Shown here one piece after another: positions 45,190 to 57,500 of a stretch of 64,000 bases of DNA. The notes under the pieces were generated by a model. The model ran no database searches. It worked only from the letters and a program-made list of their open reading frames with translations, and was not told where the DNA came from. The stretch's first letter is position 1. The number at the start of each line of letters is the position of its first letter. Position numbers and translations under genes: made by a program. Source of the stretch: Bathymodiolus brooksi (lineage: Eukaryota > Mollusca > Bivalvia > Mytilida > Modiolidae); the NCBI GenBank assembly GCA_963680875.1, contig OY804579.1:24785804-24849803 (forward strand), given 5' to 3'.

Positions 45190-47190
45190 CTTAGCGTTAA
45201 TTAAACTGCTGTTCTATATCATGGTGAAAACGAATTTATGATGATGATGATGATGATGATGATGACGACTATGACGAAGATGATGATGATGACGACGACT
45301 ATGACGAAGATGATGATGATGACGACGACTATGACGAAGATGATGATGATGACGACGACTATGACGAAGATGATGATGATGATGACGACTATGACGAAGA
45401 TGATGATGATGACGACTATGACGAAGATGATGATGATGACCACGACTATGACGAAGATGATGATGATGACGACGACTATGACGAAGATGATAATGATGAC
45501 GACGACTATGACGAAGATGATAATGATGACGACGACTATGACGAAGATGATGATGATGACGACTATGACGAAGATGATGATGATGACGACTATGACGAAG
45601 ATGATGATGATGACGACTATGACGAAGATGATGATGATGACCACGACTATGACGAAGATGATAATGATGACGACGACTATGACGAAGATGATGATGATGA
45701 CCACGACTATGACGAAGATGATGATGATGACGACGACTATGACGAAGATGATGATGATGATGACGACTATGACGAAGATGATGATGATGACGACTATGAC
45801 GAAGATGATGATGATGACGACGACTATGACGAAGATGATGATGACGACGACTATGACGAAGATGATGATGATGACGACGACTATGACGAAGATGATAATG
45901 ATGACGACGACTATGACGAAGATGATAATGATGACGACGACTATGACGAAGATGATAATGATGACGACGACTATGACGAAGATGATGATGATGACTACGA
46001 CTATGACGAAGATGATGATGATGACGACGACTATGACGAAGATGATAATGATGACGACGACTATGACGAAGATGATAATGATGACGACGACTATGACGAA
46101 GATGATGATGATGACGACGACTATGACGAAGATGATAATGATGACCACGACTATTACGAAGATGATGATGATGACGACGACTATGACGAAGATGATGATG
46201 ATGATGACGACGACTATGACGAAGATGATAATGATGACGACGACTATGACGAAGATGATGATGATGACGACGACTATGACGAAGATGATGATGATGACGA
46301 CGACTATGACGAAGATGATAATGATGACGACGACTATGACGAAGATGATGATGATGACGACGACTATGACGAAGATGATGATGATGACGACGACTATGAC
46401 GAAGATGATGATGATGACGACGACTATGACGAAGATGATGATGATGACGACGACTATGACGAAGATGATAATGATGACGACGACTATGACGAAGATGATG
46501 ATGATGACGACGACTATGACGAAGATGATAATGATGACGACGACTATGACGAAGATGATGATGATGACCACGACTATGACGAAGATGATGATGATGACGA
46601 CGACTATGACGAAGATGATGATGATGACGACGACTATGACGAAGATGATGATGATGACCACGACTATGACGAAGATGATGATGATGACGACGACTATGAC
46701 GAAGATGATGATGATGACGACGACTATGACGAAGATGATGATGATGACCACGACTATGACGAAGATGATGATGATGACGACGACTATGACGAAGATGATG
46801 ATGATGACGACGACTATGACGAAGATGATGATGATGACGACGACTATGACGAAGATGATGATGATGACGACGACTATGACGAAGATGATGATGCTGACGA
46901 CGACGATGATTATGATCCTACTACTGAAGCAGGTAGTGCTGAAGATAATACTGATGCTGAATCTGCTGATGATCATGATGTATTATATCAACGCATTGAG
47001 CAGGATTTTTACAATATTAGCTCGATGAAACAAGTGCACACCATGTAGACATGTATGGTTCCGCTCGGATACATCAGGCCAACAAGTCCTTGCACTAGTT
47101 CATTAATGTTGCGTGCTGCTCAACAGAGAAGCAGCAGATACCAATAGTGTTGACTTTGGATACACTGGTTTGGAGCTCTAACCTAGATCA
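45190..47190 (-). mobile_element. SINE split by a 1.67-kb internal array
   Basis: Left part GCGTTAATTAA...CTATATCATGGTGA matches SINE 37590-37640. Right part GGATTTTTACAATATTAGCT, CGATGAAACAAG, CGCTCGGATACATCAGG, AATGTTGCGTGCTGC and ACTTTGGATACACTGG matches SINE 37680-37860. In the intact copy these two points are only about 35 bp apart, with GATGATG between them. That GATGATG is the likely seed of the array. The element lies in intron 2 of the host gene. Confidence 0.65.
45239..46905. repeat. 30-bp GAT/GAC minisatellite, about 56 units
   Basis: The main unit is (GAT)4(GAC)3 TATGACGAA, with variants that lose or gain a triplet (27, 30 or 33 bp), change GAT to AAT, or change GAC to CAC. All length changes are multiples of three, so several frames stay open for over 500 codons: Asp-rich, Met/Thr-rich and, on the minus strand, Ile/Val-rich. 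None starts from a supported exon, so I regard them as artefacts. Confidence 0.95.
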
Positions 47191-47475
47191 GGATAATTAT
47201 CGAAAGAAAAAAGATTCTATTATATTATGTATCTATAAAATGCACCACGAATATTTTCAAGCAGACTTAGTTGCTATGACACATGGCTAAGCTAGGCGAG
47301 AGGGACTAAGCTAGGACGAAGGACAATACATGCTTATTATATATGTTTGTAGGTTAACTGTTGCGCATATCTAGTTATCAGGAGATTCAGTTAATATATA
47401 TAACCTCGTTATAGCAGTGAATTTATTATGATGGAATATTCTTCTTTGTTGTGATCGGCAGGTGAATTAACTTAC

Positions 47476-47526
47476 CAGATTAATGGCGACTCCTGCTATC
47501 TGATTTTGTAGATCCATTCTCCAATT
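47476..47526 (-). CDS. Hypothetical protein, exon 2 of 3
   Basis: A 51-nt exon with acceptor TTTTATTCGTCTTGTAG and the strong donor CTG|GTAAGTTAAT. It encodes NWRMDLQNQIAGVAINL in phase 0 at both sides. A length divisible by three and perfect flanking sites make chance unlikely. Confidence 0.7.
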
Positions 47527-47760
47527 CTACAAGACGAATAAAATGTTATCGGATAACTGTATATTAAATGTTTATATTCATATAAGAATAATATGCTTCT
47601 ACGAATGAAATATTTTAGAATTGCTTACGGCTTTATGAAATTCTTGGTGGCTCTATAACTTACGTTCAACTCAGAATGTAGCAAAAAAGAAACGATTTTA
47701 CAAAAATTGAATGAATCAAATGTTGTCATAAGAGCGTTGAAACAGACGGAAAGGCTTGAA

Positions 47761-50280
47761 GATACCAAAGGGGTAATCCGAAGCCGTAAGTCTAAGATAC
47801 CAAAGGGGAAATCCGAAGCCGTAAATCTAAGATACCAAAGGGGTAATCCGAAGCCTTAAATCTAAGATACCAAAGGGGTAATCCGAAGCCGTAAATCTAA
47901 GATACCAAAGGGGTAATCCGAAGCCGTAAATCTAAGATACCAAAGGGGTAATCCGAAGCCGTAAATCTAAGATACCAAAGGAGTAGTCCGAAGCCGTAAA
48001 TCTAAGATACCAAAGGGGTAACCCGAAGCCGTAAATCTAAGATACAAAAGGGGTAATCCGAAGCTGTAAATCTAAGATAACAAAGGCGTAATCCAAAGCC
48101 GTAAATCTAAGATACCAAAGGGGTAGTCCGAAGCCATAAATCTAAGATACCAAATGGGTAATCCGAAGCCGTAAATCTAAGATACCAAAGGAGTAATCTG
48201 AAGCCGTAAATCTAAGACACCAAGGGGATAATCCGAAGCTGTAAATCTAAGATACCAAATGGGTAATCCGAAGCCGTAAATCTAAGATACCAAAGGGGTA
48301 ATTTGAAGCCGTAAATCTAAGATACCAAAGGGGTAGTCCGAAGCCGTAAATCAAACATAACAAAGGGGTAATCCGACGCCGTAAATCTAAGATACTAAAG
48401 GGGTAATCCAAAGCCGTAAATCTAAGATACCAAAGGGATAGTCCGAAGCCGTAAATCTAAGATACCAAAGAAGTAATCCGAAGCCGTAAATCTAAGATAC
48501 AAAAGGGGTAGTCCGAAGCCGTAAATCTAAGATACCAAATGGATAATCCGAAGCCGTAAATCTAAGATACCAAAGGGGTAATTCGAAGCCGTAAATCTAA
48601 GATACCAAAGGGGTAATCCGAAGCCGTAAATCTAAGATACCAAAGGGGTAATCCGAAGCCGTAAATCTAAGATACCAAAGGGGTAATCCGAAGCCGTAAA
48701 TCTAAGATACCAAATAGGTAGTCCGAAGCCGTAAATCTAAGATACCAAATGGGTAATCTGAAGCCGTAAATCTAAGATACCAAAGGGGTAATCCGAAGCC
48801 GTAAATCTAAGATACCAAAGGGGTATTCCGAAGCCGTAAATCTAAGATGCCAAAGAAGTAATCTGAAGCCGTAAATCTAAGATACCAAAGGGGTAATCCG
48901 AAGCCATAAATCTAAGATACCAAAGGGGTAATCCGAAGCCGTAAATCTAAGATACCAAAGGGATAGTCCGAAGCCGTAAATCTAAGATACCAAATGGGTA
49001 ATCCGAAGCCGTAAATCTAAGATACCAAAGGGGTAATCCGAAGCCGTAAATCTAAGATACCAAAGGGGTATTCCGAAGCCGTAAATCTAAGATACCAAAG
49101 GGGTAGTCCGAAGCCGTAAATCTAAGATACCAAATGGGTAATCCGAAGCCGTAAATCTAAGATACCAAAGGGGTAATCCGAAGCCGTAAATCTAAGATAC
49201 CAATGGGGTAATCCGAAGTCGTAAATCTAAGATACCAAAGGGGTAATCCGAAGCCGTAAATCTAAGATACCAAAGGGGTAGTCCGAAGCCGTAAATCTAA
49301 GATACCAAAGGGGTAACCCGATGCCGTAAATCTAAGATACCAAAGGTGTAATCCGAAGCCGTAAATCTAAGATACCAAAGGGGTAATCTGAAGCCGTAAA
49401 TCTAAGATACCAAAGGGGTAATGCGATGCCGTAAATCTAAGATACCAAAGGGATAATCCGATGCCGTAAATCTAAGATACAAAAGGGGTAATCCGAAGCT
49501 GTAAATCTAAGATAACAAAGGGGTAATCCAAAGCCGTAGATCTAAGATACCAAAGGGATAGTCCGAAGCCGTAAATTTAAGATACCAAAGAAGTAATCCG
49601 AAGCCGTAAATCTAAGATACAAAAGGGGTAGTCCGAACCCGTAAATCTAAGATACCAAATGGATAATCCGAAGCCGTAAATCTAAGATACCAAAGGTGTA
49701 ATTCGAAGCCGTAAATCTAAGATACCAAAGGAGTAATCCGAAGCCGTAAATCTAAGATACCAAAGGGGTAATCCGAAGCCGTAAATCTAAGATACCAAAT
49801 GGGTAGTCCGAAGCCGTAAATCTAAGATACCAAATGGGTAATCTGAAGCCGTAAATCTAAGATACCAAAGGGGTAATCCGAAGCCGTAAATCTAAGATAC
49901 CAAAGGGGTATTCCGAAGCCATAAATCTAAGATGCCAAAGAAGTAATCTGAAGCCGTAAATCTAAGATACCAAAGGGGTAATCCGAAGCCGTAAATCTAA
50001 GATACCAAAGGGGTAATCTGAAGCCGTAAATCTAAGATACCAAAGGGATAGTCCGAAGCCGTAAATCTAAGATAACAAATGGGTAATCCGAAGCCGTAAA
50101 TCTAAGATACCAAAGGGGTAATCCGAAGCCGTAAATCTAAGATACCAAAGGGGTATTCCGAAGCCGTAAATCTAAGATACCAAAGGGGTAGTCCGAAGCC
50201 GTAAATCTAAGATACCAAATGGGTTATCCGAAGCCGTAAATCTAAGATACCAAAGGGGTAATCCGAAGCCGTAAATCTAA
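47761..50280 (+). repeat. 35-bp minisatellite, exactly 72 units
   Basis: The unit starts GATACCAAAGGGGTAATCCG. The array is 2,520 bp, exactly 72 x 35, so no net indel has accumulated, while substitutions are scattered. The unit is the first part of DR1 (GAAGATACCAAAGGGG...CCGTAAATC). The array begins after GGCTT, a few bases into such a sequence. It lies in intron 1 of the host gene. It is not CRISPR: there are no spacers. Confidence 0.97.
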
Positions 50281-50286
50281 GATACC

Positions 50287-50318
50287 CGAAGTGTGTGTGT
50301 GTGTGTGTGTGTGTGCGT

Positions 50319-50355
<37 letters not shown>

Positions 50356-50356
50356 A
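50287..50356. repeat. (GT)n microsatellite
   Basis: GT repeats with three GTGC interruptions, directly after the 35-bp array. Confidence 0.95.
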
Positions 50357-50734
50357 TATTTCAATAAAATCTTCTTCAAGAATAATATATTAGTAATTAT
50401 AATCTAATATAATATACTTAATTACTTACATGCATAATACATTACAACAAAACATATACAAATACCGTGAACCGTGAAGAAATCAATACATCTTTACAGT
50501 TTATGTATTTAAAGTTGGTGCCGTATTATTAATATTTCAGTGGTATAAATATGTCAGTAGGTCTTGCCAATATGTTATCTTGTAAATCAATACATAAATC
50601 TAAGTATATATTTGAAAGGTAATCAGAATACAGAATGTACTGCAATGTAAAATATCATTATTTATACAAGAAATTAAATTAGTAGATTTTTCTAACGTGT
50701 AATGCATTCAAAAACCGTTGAACATGTTTTAATG
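50357..50734. other. Gene-free AT-rich intron sequence
   Basis: Nothing recognised. Confidence 0.4.
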
Positions 50735-50915
50735 TGAGTTCGAACCCCGTTCATGGGGAGGTGTACTTGATATAACAATATGTGATAAAGTTTGTCAGTG
50801 ACTTGTGGTAGGTCGGTGTTTTTTCTCCAGGTGCTCTGGTTTCCTGTACTAATAAAACTTACCACCATGATATAGCTGAAATATTGTTGAAAGGGGCATT
50901 AAACACCATAAACCA
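50735..50915 (+). mobile_element. tRNA-headed SINE, plus strand
   Basis: B-box GAGTTCGAACCCCG, then TGGGGAGGTGTACTTGATAT, AATATGTGATAAAGTTTGTC, TGATATAGCTGAAATATTG and GAAAGGGGCATTAAACACC. Confidence 0.75.
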
Positions 50916-51019
50916 AACCGCATAGAATAGTTGAATCATACTTCCCTTCAATTCTACTATAACACTTACGACTTTCAGATATACACATATTTCGTTATGA
51001 ATATTGAGCATTTATTAAT

Positions 51020-51290
51020 TTTACACATAGCTTTATGGAGCAGCAACTGTTTACCCTTCCATATCGTCTCTTTGTGTTGTCTGTCCTTCTTCAATTTACG
51101 GATTCTGATTGCCGCTTTGGTATCTTCAAACTCTTCTTTAGTTATACTGTGTAGGATTTTGTTGACCATTGCTTAACTTTTATGTGCCTCTTTTGGCCAT
51201 TCTATTGCTCGTCCGTCTCCGAATTACGGCTTCTAATTAACTCCTTGGTATCCTCAAACTTTTTTGCTTGGCATTTTACCCGTTATTCCT
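51020..51290 (-). repeat. Dispersed repeat DR1, copies g and h (minus)
   Basis: TTATGGAGCAGCAACTGTTT starts it. Two successive segments each end in the DR1 start: TTTGGTATCTTCAAACTC and CTTGGTATCCTCAAAC. The 81- and 64-codon frames here are not genes. Confidence 0.65.
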
Positions 51291-51435
51291 AATAATATTG
51301 TGACAAATTGTCATGCTGGATAATCGAGAATAAACATCAAATCGCAACATTTGTATTATTTGTAAGCAGTGAAATCAAATATGTCTTTCCACCAAGACAC
51401 GTTATTCTGATCAAACCTTTTAAAGTTACTGTATT

Positions 51436-51630
51436 GCAGTATATTATACAATTAATTACTCCCTAAGAAGTCAATACCAGGATATGAGGACCTCGAGACT
51501 TGGCACTCAAGGTGACCTGACCTGACCAAGGCCAACGGCCGAGGTCAGGTCACCGAGAGTGACAAGTCGAGAGGTCCTCGTATCCTGGTATTGACTTCTT
51601 AGGTAGTAATCAATTGTTTTATTATACCGA
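51436..51630. repeat. Hairpin MITE with about 85-bp arms
   Basis: TTACTCCCTAAGAAGTCAAT ... GAGGACCTCGAGACTTG ... GGTGACCTGACCT faces its reverse complement after a loop of about 20 bp near 51522-51541. The arms also pair in the outer AT-rich part. Confidence 0.85.
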
Positions 51631-51879
51631 AATAAACTGGATAAGGCCATCGGTCAATATCTACAGGTCAGTGTAAGGTCACGTGATAAATAATGACTTC
51701 TTTGGAAGACTTAGTGGTCATACCGTGGAAAATAAAATAAAATCACATGACAAAGCGTAACTAATAGAAAGCGAGCATACCCTTATTAATATTCATGAGG
51801 TATAATAATTTAGCTTATGTATCTACTTGTAAGTACATTAGGTTGTATCATGTCATACAAGAACTAAAGAGGGTATATT

Positions 51880-51993
51880 ATTAGTTGTTTGTAGATGGGC
51901 GCGTGTCTTATTTACGTTATGTGTGTTTGTTTGTGTATAGTGGTGTCCAACATATATTGTGTTGTGTTTTGTTATGTTTTTCTTCGCCTTGTA
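51880..51993 (-). repeat. DR2-like sequence at the LINE junction
   Basis: TG-rich text (TATAGTGGTGTCCAACATAT, TTGTGTTGTGTTTTG) resembles 2800-2860. It adds about 33 foreign codons to the front of the LINE frame. Confidence 0.4.
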
Positions 51994-53370
51994 TGGTTTA
52001 AAGAATATTTAACCAATAGGAAACAAAGAGTCGTTATAAATGGGAAAGAATCGTCTTGGAAAACTGTCAATGCAGGTCTTCCACAAGGGTCCATCTTAGG
52101 TCCCTTATTATTTCTTATATTTATCAATGATATCGTTGACGAAGTAAATTGTCCTATCAAACTTTTCGCAGATGACACCAGTATTTATGCAATCGTCGAT
52201 AACCCATTGATTACTTCTCTTTCTTTAAATGCAGACTTGCAAAAGGTTCAAAACTGGTCAAACAGATGGTTGGTTAATTTCAATCCCAAGAAGACCGAAT
52301 CGATGATTATTTCACGAAAGGTCGAGCCTCAATTCCATCCTCCACTTTATTTTAATAATGTTCCTATTAAAAATGTATCTACACATACACATCTTGGTCT
52401 CACTTTTTCTAATGATGGATCTTGGACCACACATATTAACGAAATTATAACAAAGGCGTCTTCTAGATTAAATATTATTCGTAAGTTGAAATTTAAAGTA
52501 GACCGTAAATCGCTTGAGCATATGTACTTCAGTTATGTCCGCCCTATTCTAGAGTATGCGGATGTAATCTGGGATAACTGTCCAAATTATATAAAGGAAA
52601 AACTAGAACACATTAACTATGAAGCCGCACGTATAATAACTGGTGCTACAAAATTGACAAGTATACGTATACTTTTACAAGAATGTGGATGGGAAACCTT
52701 AGAGGAACGAAGAAACAAACATAAGATTTTACTATTTCACAAAATGGTTAACAAAACAGTTCCCGAATATTTATCCAATTTAGTTCCATCCTCCTTCGGA
52801 CAAACTCATCAATATAGCACTCGGAACAATTCTAATCTAGTTCATGTACATTCTCGTACAGCTTATTATGATAATAGCTTTTTACCTTCAACCGTTCGAC
52901 TCTGGAACGAACTTCCAGCGAATATTAAAAGTAATGTTTCAGTCAATTCCGTGAAATTATTTTTGAACAACACAATAAATCCTGTCCCATCTTACTTCTA
53001 TGCAGGTTCTAGAATTGGTCAAATACTACATACTAGAATTCGAACTGAGAGTAGTGCGCTTAATGATCATCTTTATAAGAAAAATATCGAAGCAAATCCC
53101 TACTGTAGTTGTAAACTGGTAGAAACGTCCGAGCATTTTTTACTCAAATGTTCTCTGTATGAAAGGTTAAGAAATGGTTTATTTGTTAACCTGTCTTCTC
53201 ATTTGAATATCAATAATCTACTCTTTGGCGATTCTAACCTCCCAGATTGTGAAAATGAAAGTCATTTCCTTGTAATTCAAGATTTTATAATAAAATCTAA
53301 ACGTTTTACACTTAGAATAAAAATGTATCATGCTTTTACTTGTTGCAAAATATTAGATCTGTCATTTTGA
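51994..53370 (+). pseudogene. 5'-truncated LINE with an uninterrupted RT C-terminal half
   Basis: About 458 open codons without stop or frameshift: WFKEYLTNRKQRVVINGKES, AGLPQGSILGPLLFLIFIND (motif B), LFADDTSIY (active site C), WLVNFNPKKTESMII (motif D), HLGLTFSNDGSWTTHI (motif E), PILEYADVIW and the thumb. The C-terminal zinc region is CSCKLVETSEHFLLKC. Endonuclease and RT motif A are missing because the insertion is 5'-truncated, the usual outcome of target-primed reverse transcription. The open frame marks a recent insertion. It lies in intron 1 of the host gene, opposite to its direction. Confidence 0.85.
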
Positions 53371-53605
53371 TTGTTCATTGTAAAAATTGTCACCTTTTCA
53401 CTTCATATGCTTATTTAAACAAATGTGTGTATTATTAATATGCATGTCCTAACCATCTTATATGTATTTTTCTTTTCTTTTCTTTTTTGGTATCTGGGAG
53501 AAGAATTTATATAAATGCTGCGTCACTTGTTTTCTGATCCCTATGTATGTACTTTTGTTATAACTCATGCAATTTATTCAATAAATATTGTTTACATTAT
53601 GTGGG
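53371..53605 (+). other. 3' UTR of the LINE
   Basis: AT- and T-rich, with TTCAATAAATATTG near 53577 as the terminal polyadenylation-like signal. Confidence 0.6.
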
Positions 53606-54139
53606 GTAACATATTTGATATCGCTGCCTATAAAAAGACAAAATAATAATATTGCGTTGATCAAATGGTATCGCAGCTAAAAATCAATTTTCATTTCTAT
53701 AATAAATCATAGAAGTAAACCCTTGAACAAATGCAATTCTGCAGTATTATCTGAACTTGGCAAATTCCCCAATTATTCTCTTTAATAATACTTGTATCTA
53801 TCATTTAATACGTCATTAGAGTGGAAGTTTGGGGGCATTGGTACAATAAATATCTTTGTAACAAAAGATTTGCTTGATAGCAATATTCATTTGTGGTATG
53901 CACATATATTGCATACATATTCAATGCTAACATGTCAAATCAAGCAATTTGCGCTTACGAAAATAGTATGTTAAATACTAAATTTAGAATTATTATATAA
54001 AATGTTGAATTTGGGAAAAAAAACAGGTAAACGTAAAATATAAACTTACTTTAATTCACAATCTTTTGAAAGGTAACTGCCATTTAATGATTACTACCGG
54101 TATCTAAGACAGTAAATTCGAAAAATATGAATCAGAAAA
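53606..54139. other. Gene-free AT-rich intron sequence
   Basis: Nothing recognised. A 60-codon frame at 53792 is unsupported. Confidence 0.4.
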
Positions 54140-54567
54140 GTTTGATGATACAAATAGGGAAAATCAGGAACCGTAACTCGAGGACAGACAATACAATGGC
54201 CACAAGAAACATGATATAATCAGGAACCGTAACTCGAGGACAGACAATACAATGGCCACAAGAAACATGATATAATCAGGAACCGTAACTCGAGGACAGA
54301 CAATACAATGGCCACAAGAAACATGATATAAAGACAAACAATGGTCAACAAAACACTAGAGAAACACAAACCACAGTAAACCCAGGGGGTGAACTAATGT
54401 GCTCTAAAAGGGTAACCAGTTAATCCCATCCGTCTTGTTACTCTTGTGAAACATTCGGTGATAAGTCATGAACGAGTAACGAATGCCGGAATTGTGACTA
54501 CGACGAACCAAACGGTACATTTCAGTTGTCATGTATATGACACAAACATTCCGTGTAACAGTTAACC
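54140..54567 (+). repeat. Dispersed repeat DR1, copy i, with internal triplication
   Basis: DR1 landmarks: GACAATACAATGGCCACAAG, GACAAACAATGGTCAACAAA, CCAGGGGGTGAACTAATGTG, GGGTAACCAGTTAATCCCA, CGGTGATAAGTCATGAACG and TGTAACAGTTAACC. It then runs without a break into the 53-bp array, whose first unit is DR1's own end. Confidence 0.7.
54162..54331 (+). repeat. 56-bp unit, 3 tandem copies
   Basis: AATCAGGAACCGTAACTCGA recurs at 54162, 54218 and 54274. The unit is the early part of DR1. Confidence 0.95.
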
Positions 54568-57500
54568 TAGGCATGGTGGCAACCATAAAACTTGCCAAGC
54601 TATTTCTCTAACTTAACCACTAGGCATGGAGGCAACCATAAAACTTGCCAAGCTATTTCTCTAACTTAACCACTAGGCATGGAGGCAACCATAAAACTTA
54701 CCAAGCTATTTATCTAACTTAACCACGAGGCATGGGGGCAACCATAAAACTTGCCAAGCTATTTCTCTAACTCAACCACGAGGCATGGAGGCAACCATAA
54801 AACTTGCCAAGCTATTTCTCTAACTTAACCACTAGGCATGGAGGCAACCATAAAACTTGCCAAGCTATTTCTCTAACTTAACCACTAGGCATGGAGGCAA
54901 CCATAAAACTTACCAAGCTATTTCTCTAACTTAACCACGAGGCATGGGGGCAACCATAAAACTTGCCAAGCTATTTCTCTAACTCAACCACGAGGCATGG
55001 TGGCAACCATAAAACTTGCCAAGCTATTTCTCTAACTTAACCACGAGGCATGGAGGCAACCATAAAACTTGCCAAGCTATTTCTCTAACTTAACCACGAG
55101 GCATGGAGGCAACCATAAAACTTACCAAGCTATTTATCTAACTCAACCACGAGGCATGGAGGCAACCATAAAACTTGCCAAGCTATTTCTCTAACTTAAC
55201 CACGAGGCATGGAGGCAACCATAAAACTTACCAAGCTATTTATCTAACTCAACCACGAGGCATGGAGGCAACCATAAAACCTGCCAAGCTATTTCTCTAA
55301 CTTAACCACTAGGCATGGAGGCAACCATAAAACTTGCCAAGCTATTTCTCTAACTTAACCACTAGGCATGGAGGCAACCATAAAACTTGCCAAGCTATTT
55401 CTCTAACTTAACCACGAGGCATGGAGGCAACCATAAAACTTACCAAGCTATTTCTCTAACTCAACCACGAGGCATGGAGGCAACCATAAAACTTGCCAAG
55501 CTATTTCTCTAACTTAACCACGAGGCATGGGGGCAACCATAAAACTTGCCAAGCTATTTCTCTAACTCAACCACGAGGCATGGAGGCAACCATAAAACTT
55601 ACCAAGCTATTTATCTAACTTAACCACGAGGCATGGGGGCAACCATAAAACTTGCCAAGCTATTTCTCTAACTCAACCACGAGGCATGGAGGCAACCATA
55701 AAACTTACCAAGCTATTTCTCTAACTCAACCACGAGGCATGGAGGCAACCATAAAACTTGCCAAGCTATTTCTCTAACTTAACCACTAGGCATGGTGGCA
55801 ACCATAGCACTTGCCAAGCTATTTCTCTAACTTAACCACTAGGCATGGTGGCAACCATAAAACTTGCCAAGCTATTTCTCTAACTCAACCACGAGGCATG
55901 GTGGCAACCATAAAACTTGCCAAGCTATTTCTCTAACTTAACCACTAGGCATGGGGGCAACCATAAAACTTGCCAAGCTATTTCTCCAACTTAACCACGA
56001 GGCATGGTGGCAACCATAAAACTTGCCAAGCTATTTCTCTAACTTAACCACTAGGCATGGTGGCAACCATAAAACTTGCCAAGCTATTTCTCTAACTCAA
56101 CCACGAGGCATGGAGGCAACCATAAAACTTGCCAAGCTATTTCTCCAACTTAACCACGAGGCATGGTGGCAACCATAAAACCTGCCAAGCTATTTCTCTA
56201 ACTTAACCACGAGGCATGGTGGCAACCATAAAACTTACCAAGCTATTTCTCTAACTTAACCACTAGGCATGGTGGCAACCATAAAACTTGCCAAGCTATT
56301 TCTCCAACTTAACCACTAGGCATGGTGGCAACCATAGCACTTGCCAAGCTATTTCTCTAACTTAACCACGAGGCATGGTGGCAACCATAAAACTTGCCAA
56401 GCTATTTCTCTAACTTAACCACTAGGCATGGAGGCAACCATAAAATTTGCCAAGCTATTTCTCTAACTTAACCACTAGGCATGGAGGCAACCATACAACC
56501 TGCCAAGATATTTCTCTAACTCAACCACTAGGCATGGTGGCAACCATAAAACTTGCCAAGCTATTTCTCTAACTTAACCACGAGGCATGGTGGCAACCAT
56601 AAAACCTGCCAAGCGATTTCTCTAACTTAACCACGAGGCATGGTGGCAACCATAAAACTTACCAAGCTATTTCTCTAACTTAACCACTAGGCATGGTGGC
56701 AACCATAAAACTTGCCAAGCTATTTCTCTAACTTAACCACGAGGCATGGAGGCAACCATAAAACTTGCCAAGCTATTTCTCTAACTTAACCACTAGGCAT
56801 GGAGGCAACCATAAAACTTGCCAAGCTATTTCTCTAACTTAACCACTAGGCATGGTGGCAACCATAAAACCTGCCAAGCTATTTCTCTAACTTAACCACG
56901 AGGCATGGTGGCAACCATAAAACTTGCCAAGCTATTTCTCTAACTTAACCACGAGGCATGGAGGCAACCATAAAACTTGCCAAGCTATTTCTCTAACTCA
57001 ACCACGAGGCATGGTGGCAACCATAAAACTTACCAAGCTATTTCTCTAACTTAACCACGAGGCATGGAGGCAACCATAAAACTTGCCAAGCTATTTCTCT
57101 AACTTAACCACGAGGCATGGTGGCAACCATAAAACTTGCCAAGCTATTTCTCTAACTTAACCACGAGGCATGGAGGCAACCATAAAACTTGCCAAGCTAT
57201 TTCTCTAACTCAACCACGAGGCATGGTGGCAACCATAAAACTTGCCAAGCTATTTCTCTAACTTAACCACTAGGCATGGAGGCAACCATAAAATTTGCCA
57301 AGCTATTTCTCTAACTTAATCACTAGGCATGGAGGCAACCATACAACCTGCCAAGCTATTTCTCTAACTTAATCACTAGGCATGGAGGCAACCATAAAAC
57401 TTGCCAAGCTATTTCTCTAACTTAACCACTAGGCATGGAGGCAACCATAAAACTTGCCAAGCTATTTCTCTAACTTAATCACTAGGCATGGAGGCAACCA

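Noticed and set aside
45219..47028. Open frames of about 585-596 codons (Met/Thr/Lys-rich on plus, Ile/Val-rich on minus)
   Set aside because: They are produced by a triplet-based minisatellite inside a SINE; no start context, exon or domain supports them.
46900..47046. Asp-rich frame continuing into a protein-like C-terminus ending QVHTM
   Set aside because: The region past the array aligns with the SINE body (GGATTT...AGCTC.ATGAA.CAA), so the tail is SINE DNA read in an open frame.
47761..50280. CRISPR-like direct repeats
   Set aside because: Units are contiguous with no unique spacers, and the genome is eukaryotic.
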